A stretch of 64,000 nt of DNA from Sideroxydans sp. CL21 (GTDB taxonomy: Bacteria; Pseudomonadota; Gammaproteobacteria; Burkholderiales; Gallionellaceae). Each line of letters opens with the position of its first letter. Position 1 is the first letter of the stretch. The stretch spans positions 2,678,501 to 2,742,500 of the forward strand of contig NZ_LR699166.1 in the NCBI RefSeq assembly GCF_902459525.1. The letters are read 5' to 3'. A program made the position numbers and the translations under genes. Below are positions 52,600 to 60,055 of the stretch, piece after piece. The notes below the pieces were generated by a model. It saw nothing but the letters and a program-made list of their open reading frames with translations. It ran no database searches and was not told where the DNA came from.

Positions 52600-53307
52600 T
52601 CAGTCATCTTCCGCCGCACTGAACTTGCTCAGCGATTTCGCTTCCACGCCGAGGATCTTGGCCAGCCAGGGTGGTGGCGCATCAAGAACGGCTTGCAGGC
52701 GTTGCAAGGTGACGCGGGCCTTGCCGCCATCCGGCACTTTCACCGGGTGGATGTTGGCGCGCACGGCTTTGGCCGCCGCGGGGCCACCGATGGATTGCAC
52801 ATAGACAATCTGGCAATCGCTGATGAGTTCGGCACGGGCGACATTCTTGTCTTCGGCATCGTCGGTAATGAGCGTCGAGCGCGCATCGATCAGGCGTATG
52901 TCATTGCGCCCGACCTGGTAGATCAGGAAGCGCGGGCAAGAGCCGAAGTGGCCGTCGAGATTTTCTTCAGTGTTCGAGGCAACAGCCACACGCAGGCTGC
53001 CGGGTATCTCCCCGTCGACATAGGCATCCATCGGTGGAAGATTATCGGCATCGCCGGCTTCGCCCCACAGATAGCGCACGGCCAACTTGATGGATGCGCT
53101 ATCCACGTCCGGTTCAACGGTTTCTTCACCGGAAAGAATAAGCTTGAGATCAGCCACGGTGACCTTGGCAAGCTTTTCTTCGGTGATCGGCAGGCCGAGG
53201 TTGTCACCCAGCTTGGCTGCAAAGGCGCCTGCGTTCACATCCGCAAGCGCACGAGCAGCTTGCGCGATGCGCAACGCCGCGGTTTTGGTAATCACTGTTG
53301 TGGTCAT
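52600..53307 (-). CDS. nafY: NafY/NifY-like nitrogenase accessory protein
   Basis: The 235-aa protein has an N-terminal helical domain (AALRIAQAARALADVNAGAFAAKLGDNLGLPITEEKL) and a C-terminal NifX-like cofactor-binding domain (SLRVAVASNTEENLDGHFGSCPRFLIYQV; VYVQSIGGPAAAKAVRANIHPVKV). This is the layout of NafY, which binds apo-NifDK and FeMo-co. NifY is a close alternative name. It follows fdxN within the nifHDK operon. Confidence 0.85.
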   Translation of the reverse strand: MTTTVITKTAALRIAQAARALADVNAGAFAAKLGDNLGLPITEEKLAKVTVADLKLILSGEETVEPDVDSASIKLAVRYLWGEAGDADNLPPMDAYVDGEIPGSLRVAVASNTEENLDGHFGSCPRFLIYQVGRNDIRLIDARSTLITDDAEDKNVARAELISDCQIVYVQSIGGPAAAKAVRANIHPVKVPDGGKARVTLQRLQAVLDAPPPWLAKILGVEAKSLSKFSAAEDD

Positions 53308-53330
53308 GGCTCGGTACCTCCAGTTCAGGA

Positions 53331-53421
53331 AGAGAGAAGGAGGAAGGGATCGCGCCTGCGGCGCTCAAGGGTAGAACCGAACATGTTTTTACCCTTATCC
53401 CTTCCCTCTTTACCCTTCTCT
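53331..53421. repeat. Hairpin repeat copy 1, flanking fdxN
   Basis: A purine-rich left arm (AGAGAGAAGGAGGAAGGGAT) and its complement (ATCCCTTCCCTC, TACCCTTCTC) form a long imperfect stem. The segment GGAAGGGATCGCGCCTGCGG plus CGCTCAAGGGTA (53342-53373) is identical over 32 bases to copy 2. Confidence 0.85.
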
Positions 53422-53425
53422 GTTG

Positions 53426-53626
53426 TTACGCCGCCAGTTGTGTGATGCAACCCTTGATCGGGCACACCTTCACGCATTGCGGTTTGTCGTATTCACCTTC
53501 GCATTCGGTACATTCGCTCGCGTTGATGATGTACAACCCCTTCTTCACACTGATGGAAGCCGTTGGGCATTCCGGTTCACAGTCTCCGCAGGAGGTACAC
53601 AAATCCATATTGATCTTCATTGCCAT
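53426..53626 (-). CDS. fdxN: Nif-linked 2[4Fe-4S] ferredoxin FdxN
   Basis: The 66-aa ferredoxin carries [12 protein letters not shown] and [18 protein letters not shown], the latter with the longer spacing typical of nif-linked and Chromatium-type ferredoxins. It may donate electrons to NifH or support NifB. GGAGAATC lies before the ATG. It is bracketed by two 32-base identical repeats. Confidence 0.9.
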   Translation of the reverse strand: MAMKINMDLCTSCGDCEPECPTASISVKKGLYIINASECTECEGEYDKPQCVKVCPIKGCITQLAA

Positions 53627-53645
53627 GATGATTCTCCTTTTGATG

Positions 53646-53740
53646 TGAGAAGGGTAAAGGGGGAAGGGATCGCGCCTGCGGCGCTCAAGGGTAAAATCAA
53701 ATCCGCATTTTCCCTTCCCTCTTCTCCCTTAACCCTTCCC
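53646..53740. repeat. Hairpin repeat copy 2, flanking fdxN
   Basis: It has the same design as copy 1: GAGAAGGGTAAAGGGGGAAG pairs with downstream CCCTTCCCTCTTCTCCC. The 32-base identity is at 53662-53693. It lies between nifT and fdxN. Confidence 0.85.
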
Positions 53741-53744
53741 GGTT

Positions 53745-53966
53745 TCATTCCGCCGCATCCAGGCGCTTGGCACGCAGGGAGATCGGCAACCTGGCCGGTG
53801 CAGCCTGCGGCTCAATGTAATACGTGCCGCCGTTGTTAAGCCTGATCTCGCCACCCCACTTTTCCGGGGTGTCGAACTCCATCGATACGATGTTGTCCTC
53901 GAGGTCGCGCTTGGGCAGATAAAACACGTACGCACCTTTGCTGCCCTGGATCATGATGTTTGCCAT
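53745..53966 (-). CDS. nifT: NifT/FixU family protein
   Basis: The 73-aa protein has the NifT pattern MIQGSKGAYVFYLPKRDLEDNIVSMEF and WGGEIRLNNGGTYYIEPQ. Its function is unknown and it is dispensable in some diazotrophs. It lies just after nifK, the usual place. Confidence 0.9.
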   Translation of the reverse strand: MANIMIQGSKGAYVFYLPKRDLEDNIVSMEFDTPEKWGGEIRLNNGGTYYIEPQAAPARLPISLRAKRLDAAE

Positions 53967-53982
53967 TACAACTCCTTGAGTT

Positions 53983-54066
53983 GCAGGATCCAGGATTCTG
54001 GATACAGGATTCAGGAGAGCGGCGCAACCCGCTCTTGCTAAATCCCGTATCCTGTTTCCCGTCTCC
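53983..54066. repeat. GGATTC/ATCCCGTATCC hairpin between nifK and nifT
   Basis: The left arm (CAGGATCCAGGATTCTGG, ATACAGGATTCAGGAG) and the right arm (AATCCCGTATCCTG, CCCGTCTCCTG) flank a GAGAGCGGC...CCGCTCTT loop. It shares the GGATACGGGATTCAGG motif with the tandem array at 13033-13172. Confidence 0.8.
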
Positions 54067-54070
54067 TGCC

Positions 54071-55639
54071 TTAGCGGACCAGGTCGTGGTTGTAGTCCGT
54101 GGTACCCATGCCTCTGGTCTCTTCGTCCAGACGCTCCAGCACTGCATTGGTCAGCGTGGTGAGCATCTGCATGGCACCTTCATAGCCCAGTGTCGTGGCA
54201 CGATGCAGGTGGTGACGGTCGAAGATCGGGAAGCCGATGCGGATCAGCGGAACTTCGAACTCTTTACCCTTGTGCAAGGTATCGCGCTGGATGAACTTGC
54301 CGTAACTGTTGCCGATCATGAAGTCGGGCTTCTCGGTCAACACCAGCGAACGGAAGTGCCACAAGTCGGCACCTGCGAACAACTGGGTGTTCTTGCCGTA
54401 AGGAGTCTCGGCCAACATCTTTTCCATGGCCTTTGTCCACTTCTTGCTGCCGTTGTTGCACAGCACATGCAGCGGCTCGATGCCCAGCTCGGTGAGGAAC
54501 TTGGTCATGCCCAGGGTGAAGTCGGGATCACCGTACAAGCTGATCTTCTTGCCGTGCAGCCAGGTGTGGCTGTCGGTCATCATGTCGACGAAACGGCCGC
54601 GCTCCTTGACCAGCGATGCGGCGATAGGCTTGCCGGTCACTTCGGAGACCTTCATCAGCCATTCGTCGGTCCACTCCAGGCCCATCGGAATGTTCAACTT
54701 CGGCGGTTCGTGCTTCCATATCTGTTCGACATATTTCTTGGTCTTGTCCAGTTGCATCGGTTGCAGCAGGAAGGTGTTGACGGCGTTCGGCGCTTCCTTG
54801 ATCTCGTCCTGGGTCGTTCCGCCTGCATACATGCGGAACTGACCATCAGCCGGTGTATCCAGCACTTCAGTCGGATCGCTCAGCATGGTGTGCTCGACGC
54901 CCATCTCGTCCAGCATGCGATGCATGACGCGGTAGTTGCCGAGGTAGGTCTCGAAGCCGGGAACAATGTTGATCTTGCCGTTCTTGCCGGGAACCTTGTC
55001 CTCCATGCTGTTACGCGTGAAGTAGCTCATGATGCCTTCGAACATGTTGTCCCAGCCGGTCACGTGAGAACCGACGAAAGACGGGGTATGCGCGAACGGA
55101 ACCGGATAGTCGTCGGGAATGTTGCCAGCCTTTTTGGTATTGCGAATGAAGGCGTTCAAGTCGTCACCGATCACTTCGGCCATACAGGTCGTGGATACGG
55201 CGATGACGTCCGGCTTGTACAGTGCCTTGCAGTTTTCCAGACCGTCGATCATGTTCTTCTGACCGCCGAATACGGCTGCGTCTTCAGTCATGGAATCCGA
55301 CACGCAAGAGATAGGCTCGCGGAAATGACGGTTGAAGTAGGTGCGGAAGTAAGCCACGCAGCCTTGCGAACCGTGCACATACGGCATGGTCTTCTCGAAC
55401 CCCAGTGCGCACAACACCGCGCCCAGTGGTTGGCAAGCCTTGGCCGGATTCACGGTCAACGCTTCGCGCTTGAAGTTAAGTTCGCGGTACTCCATCGTAG
55501 TGGTCCAGGTGAACGTATCCTGGATTTTGTCCGCTTCGTGGCGCTCTTCGAACTGAGTTTGCTTGTTGCTTATCGATTCCTTGTATTCGTCCTGACGGAA
55601 CAATGGATAACAGGGTTTGATGTCATCAGCTTGTTGCAT
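54071..55639 (-). CDS. nifK: Nitrogenase MoFe protein beta subunit NifK
   Basis: The 522-aa protein carries the P-cluster Cys ligands (NPAKACQPLGAV, HGSQGCVAYFR, STTCMAEVIGDDL) and the strongly conserved segment FRTYFNRHFREPISCVSDSMTEDAAVFGG. ATG 55639 (MQQADDIKPCYPLF) has AAGGAGAT just upstream and matches the Azotobacter start; a longer in-frame start at 55666 is less likely. Its C-terminus ends TTDYNHDLVR as is typical. Confidence 0.97.
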   Translation of the reverse strand: MQQADDIKPCYPLFRQDEYKESISNKQTQFEERHEADKIQDTFTWTTTMEYRELNFKREALTVNPAKACQPLGAVLCALGFEKTMPYVHGSQGCVAYFRTYFNRHFREPISCVSDSMTEDAAVFGGQKNMIDGLENCKALYKPDVIAVSTTCMAEVIGDDLNAFIRNTKKAGNIPDDYPVPFAHTPSFVGSHVTGWDNMFEGIMSYFTRNSMEDKVPGKNGKINIVPGFETYLGNYRVMHRMLDEMGVEHTMLSDPTEVLDTPADGQFRMYAGGTTQDEIKEAPNAVNTFLLQPMQLDKTKKYVEQIWKHEPPKLNIPMGLEWTDEWLMKVSEVTGKPIAASLVKERGRFVDMMTDSHTWLHGKKISLYGDPDFTLGMTKFLTELGIEPLHVLCNNGSKKWTKAMEKMLAETPYGKNTQLFAGADLWHFRSLVLTEKPDFMIGNSYGKFIQRDTLHKGKEFEVPLIRIGFPIFDRHHLHRATTLGYEGAMQMLTTLTNAVLERLDEETRGMGTTDYNHDLVR

Positions 55640-55695
55640 TTTTATCTCCTTAGCCGCACTGCTCATGCGCAGATGCCGGCACAGATTGATAGGTG

Positions 55696-55715
55696 GGCGG
55701 CGTTACCGCCGCCCG
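55696..55715. repeat. Hairpin between nifD and nifK
   Basis: GGGCGGCG and CGCCGCCC close a TTAC loop, 8 bases after the nifD stop. It probably protects or processes the nifHD transcript. Confidence 0.6.
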
Positions 55716-55722
55716 GTATTTG

Positions 55723-57198
55723 TTACGCTGCCTTCTTTTCTGCTGCAGAACCGTCCTTGTTCAACCACGGTGCTGTGATCTTGCTCCAGCACGGGTTGTT
55801 CAAAGTCATGTCCATGTCGCGTGCAAAGATGGCGAAGCCGTCATAGCCGTGGTACGGGCCGGAATAATCCCAGCTGTGCATCTGGCGGAAAGGCACACCC
55901 ATCTTCTGGAAGATGAACTTTTCCTTGATGCCGGAGCCGACCAGGTCAGGCTTGACCTTCTTCACGAATTCTTCAAATTCAAAGCCGGTGACGTCGTCAT
56001 ACAGCAATGTGGCGTTGCCCATATCCTTGATGGTGCGGTCGTAGTCGTCGTTGTGACCGAACTCGTAGCCTGTGCCGACCACTTCCATGCCCAGATCTTC
56101 ATAGGCACCGATCACGTGACGCGGACGCAGACCGCCGACGTACAACATGACGCGCTTGCCTTGCAGACGCGGCTTGTACTTGTCAATGACTGCCTGCATC
56201 AGTGGCTGGTACTTGGCGATGACGCGCTCGGCACCTTCCTTGATCTTGTCGTCGAACAACGCAGCGATGGCACGCAGCGACTCGGCAACTTTGGTCGGGC
56301 CGAAGAAGTTGTATTCCATCCAGGGGATGCTGTATTTCTCTTCCATGTGACGCGCGATGTAGTTCATCGAGCGGTAGCAGTGGATCAGGTTGACCTTGAC
56401 GTAAGGTGTCTTTTCCATTTCAGCGATGGTGCCGTCGCCGGACCATTGCGCAACCACGCGCAGGCCCATCTCTTCCAACAGGATGCGGGAAGACCATGCG
56501 TCGCCGCCGATGTTGTAGTCGCCGATCACGGCCACATCGTACGGTGTGCCTTCGAATGCCTTGCCATCGCGGCGCGGCAGAACCCAGTCACGGATCGCGT
56601 CATTGGCGATGTGGTGACCCAGCGATTGCGATACGCCGCGGAAACCTTCGCAGCGCACGGGAACGACAGGCTTGTCGATCTCCTTTGCAGCTTTCTTGGA
56701 GACCGCTTCGATGTCGTCGCCGATCAGGCCAATCGGGCACTCGGATTGCACGGAGATACCCTTGTTCAGCGGGAACAGCTGCTCGATTTCGCCGATGAGT
56801 TTGGCCAGCTTTTTATCGCCACCGAACACGATGTCTTTTTCCTGGAAATCGGAAGTGAAGTTCATCGTGCCGAATGTATTGATCCCTGTGGTGCCGACGT
56901 AGTAGTTACGACGACCTGCACGGGAATATTGACCACAGCCAACCGGGCCGTGAGAAATGTGAATCATATCCTTGATCGGGCCCCACACCACGCCTTTGGA
57001 ACCGGCGTAGGCGCAACCGCGAATGGTCATCACACCCGGCAACGATTTGCGGTTGGAGGTGATGCACTTCTTGGACTGTTCGATGGATTGATCATTGACC
57101 GCCAGGTGTTTCTCGCGGTCCTTCTTTGCTTTCTCCGGATAAACCTCAAGCACCTCCTGGATCAGGGCTTCGGTTTCTTCGCGTGTTAATGCAGTCAT
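55723..57198 (-). CDS. nifD: Nitrogenase MoFe protein alpha subunit NifD
   Basis: The 491-aa protein keeps all key residues: P-cluster Cys62, Cys88 and Cys154 ([26 protein letters not shown]), FeMo-co ligands Cys274 (HCYRSMNY) and His442 (QMHSWDYSG), and His195 (LGHHIAND). It is a molybdenum-type NifD. AAGGAG lies before the ATG. It is separated from nifH by a repeat element. Confidence 0.97.
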   Translation of the reverse strand: MTALTREETEALIQEVLEVYPEKAKKDREKHLAVNDQSIEQSKKCITSNRKSLPGVMTIRGCAYAGSKGVVWGPIKDMIHISHGPVGCGQYSRAGRRNYYVGTTGINTFGTMNFTSDFQEKDIVFGGDKKLAKLIGEIEQLFPLNKGISVQSECPIGLIGDDIEAVSKKAAKEIDKPVVPVRCEGFRGVSQSLGHHIANDAIRDWVLPRRDGKAFEGTPYDVAVIGDYNIGGDAWSSRILLEEMGLRVVAQWSGDGTIAEMEKTPYVKVNLIHCYRSMNYIARHMEEKYSIPWMEYNFFGPTKVAESLRAIAALFDDKIKEGAERVIAKYQPLMQAVIDKYKPRLQGKRVMLYVGGLRPRHVIGAYEDLGMEVVGTGYEFGHNDDYDRTIKDMGNATLLYDDVTGFEFEEFVKKVKPDLVGSGIKEKFIFQKMGVPFRQMHSWDYSGPYHGYDGFAIFARDMDMTLNNPCWSKITAPWLNKDGSAAEKKAA

Positions 57199-57247
57199 TT
57201 CATTCTCCTTAAATGACCCACCAATATGTGGAGTCTGTCAGAGGTTA

Positions 57248-57387
57248 TGTAGGTTGGGTTAGCCCGCAGGGCGTAACCCAACATCATTTGAGACTGTCGG
57301 GTTATACCCGCAAGGGGTAGGCCGTATTTGTAAGGGGAGCAAAGCTCCCAACAACTGCGCACCGCCTTTCGGCTAACCCGACCTACA
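57248..57387. repeat. Terminal-inverted-repeat element between nifH and nifD
   Basis: The ends TGTAGGTTGGGTTAGC and GGCTAACCCGACCTACA are inverted over about 16 bases with one or two differences. The inside contains ACCCGCAAGGGGTAGGCCGT, GGGAGCAAAGCTCCC and CCGCAGGGCGT hairpins. It begins 3 bases after the nifH stop codon and forms a large stem-loop in the nifHDK mRNA. Its core is shared with the nifN tail repeat. Confidence 0.8.
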
Positions 57388-57389
57388 AC

Positions 57390-58277
<888 letters not shown>

Positions 58278-58334
58278 CTAAGAGTTTCAGAATTTAAATT
58301 GCGATTGAAAACTGTCGCTCGCACCCAGTACATC

Positions 58335-58349
58335 GCAAGCTCCGTGCCA
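58335..58349 (-). promoter_or_regulatory. Sigma-54 promoter of nifHDK
   Basis: On the minus strand it reads TGGCACG-GAGC-TTGC, an exact consensus -24/-12. It lies 67 bases before the nifH ATG. Confidence 0.93.
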
Positions 58350-58377
58350 CGCCGCCACAGACATCCAACCTCATGAA

Positions 58378-59280
58378 ATGCAAGAGAAAAATAAATCAAC
58401 CCTACAAGCATTGGTGGATGTACAACACAACAAGACAGATGCCTTTGTAGGAGTAGCTACAAGCCGGAATCCGGTTTTGCCGCGCTCGGCGCGCCTGCCG
58501 ATCAACCGCTGCAACCTGCCCGCCGACATCCTTGGCGGCCTCACCTTTCAACGTTCGCCCGTCGCGCTAGAACTCGACGGTGTCGCCCAATTCCACCGCG
58601 GACTTTTCAAACTGCTGGATCAGATCGACGACGCCACGGACCGCGCCGACGCCTTCACCATGCACATGAATGCTTCGTTCTATCTCGACGAACCGGAACA
58701 GGCGGGCTACACATCACAAGCGACGCACAAGCGGCAAAAGGCAGACTATTTGCGCATGGTGCGCGGCTGGAGCTTCGATGCGGATGGGCGGGAAGGGGCT
58801 GCCTTGAAGGGCTGGGTGGAATCGCGCTTCGGTCTGCTGCCGCGCCATCATGGAGGACATATACGCAACCTGTCAGGCGAAGCGTATCGGCATTACCTGG
58901 AAATGCGCGCCAGCGCGCTGTACGGCACCAACGCGCTGGAGTCGCAGTTCGACCTGCTCTACACCTATTGTCAGTACGAACTCGCGCGACAGCATCCCGG
59001 CGAGACCCATCTCACCCTGTATCGCGGCGTGAACCGCGTAGACGACTACGAGACATTATCCGCGCTGGATGAGAAAGGTCGCGTAGTGCTCTTTAATAGC
59101 CTGAGCTCATTCACTGCCAGCCGCGAACGCGCTGACGAGTTCGGCGACTACCTGCTCTCCGCGCAAGTGCCGCTTGCCAAAGTGTTTTGCTATACGAGAT
59201 TGCTGCCGGGGATGTTGCAAGGGGAGGATGAATTTACGGTGATTGGCGGGTTGTATGAGGTTAATATTGCGGCATACTGA
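58378..59280 (+). CDS. draT: DraT, NAD+-dinitrogen-reductase ADP-ribosyltransferase
   Basis: The 300-aa protein matches DraT from about residue 45 (NRCNLPADILGGLTFQRSPV, ALELDGVAQFHRGLFKLLD), with the catalytic-domain blocks THLTLYRGVNRVDDYE, LFNSLSSFTASRERADEFG and EDEFTVIGGLYEV. It inactivates NifH at Arg101 under ammonium or energy stress. The first 40-odd residues are atypical and contain the NifA site of nifH. The true start may be a downstream non-ATG codon such as TTG 58477. The partner draG is not in the window. Confidence 0.92.
   Translation: MQEKNKSTLQALVDVQHNKTDAFVGVATSRNPVLPRSARLPINRCNLPADILGGLTFQRSPVALELDGVAQFHRGLFKLLDQIDDATDRADAFTMHMNASFYLDEPEQAGYTSQATHKRQKADYLRMVRGWSFDADGREGAALKGWVESRFGLLPRHHGGHIRNLSGEAYRHYLEMRASALYGTNALESQFDLLYTYCQYELARQHPGETHLTLYRGVNRVDDYETLSALDEKGRVVLFNSLSSFTASRERADEFGDYLLSAQVPLAKVFCYTRLLPGMLQGEDEFTVIGGLYEVNIAAY
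58446..58461. promoter_or_regulatory. NifA upstream activator site of nifH
   Basis: TGT-N10-ACA (TGT 58446-58448, ACA 58459-58461) within TTTGTAGG...CTACAAG lies about 97 bases upstream of the nifH -24 element. It falls inside the 5' part of the draT frame. Confidence 0.85.
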
Positions 59281-59383
59281 ATTAAATTCAGACTCGCTTG
59301 CCCTTTCAGCGCTATCCAATAATACACATCAAACTTGGCGCCACCTTTCACGCAACGCATCACCACAGTTCGAAATATGAAAA

Positions 59384-60055
59384 CTACTTAGCAGGAAGCC
59401 ATATATGCGTAAGCGTTATATCAATGCACTTATTAACCAAGCCTGAGCGATCATGCTCGCTGGTACTTTGACTCGAATCAGGCCCCAGGTTATGCCACTT
59501 CGTGCCAACCTTTCCTTTTAAAGGCCCATCCAGTGTCGGCACGGGTTTCGCCCCATCACGAACATATCCCAACATCGCGCCGCTTGCCATCCATGCCGCG
59601 TATTCACCAGATGCAAATCGATACACGCCATTGTCCCGATAAGCTGTAACAGAAGCCGCACCATCGACAATCTTGCATTCGACGAACCATCCCCATCGGG
59701 TCGTATTGACCACAGAGTCATAGGCTGGCGGTCGGAAAACCATATCCGGCTTTTTGCCTATACGCCCATCAGCAGTTCGCTGGCTTGCCCCCCTTTCGAC
59801 GGTTTCGAAATCCTGCAGCCACGATGCAAGGCGACGCCCCGATCTGCGTTCGTTCAATAGCGTCTGAAGTCTTTCAGTAATTTCCTCCTCCGATCCGCCA
59901 GAGAGTAAAAGTGGCTCAGTCCGCTTCAATTTGTCCCATGCCCATCGAATGGCACTCACAATAGCCTGCTTGTGGATAGCCACTATATCTGGCTCATGAA
60001 AAGGAACCGGCGGCACAACCGAAAGCGGGAAAGACCTACGAAAAGACGAATTCAT
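59384..60055 (-). CDS. Putative restriction endonuclease (PD-(D/E)XK type)
   Basis: The 223-aa protein has KPDMVFRPP (about residue 102) followed by RWGWFVECKIVDGAASVTAYRDNG (about 122-145). This gives the D...E-x-K active-site arrangement of PD-(D/E)XK nucleases and the following helix. Its ATG overlaps the stop of the methyltransferase gene (ATGA). Together they look like a restriction-modification pair. The recognition sequence is unknown. Confidence 0.75.
   Translation of the reverse strand: MNSSFRRSFPLSVVPPVPFHEPDIVAIHKQAIVSAIRWAWDKLKRTEPLLLSGGSEEEITERLQTLLNERRSGRRLASWLQDFETVERGASQRTADGRIGKKPDMVFRPPAYDSVVNTTRWGWFVECKIVDGAASVTAYRDNGVYRFASGEYAAWMASGAMLGYVRDGAKPVPTLDGPLKGKVGTKWHNLGPDSSQSTSEHDRSGLVNKCIDITLTHIWLPAK

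Noticed and set aside
53960-57189. Long plus-strand frames opposite nifK and nifD
   Set aside because: NifK and NifD are certain on the minus strand; the plus-strand translations have no recognisable domain.
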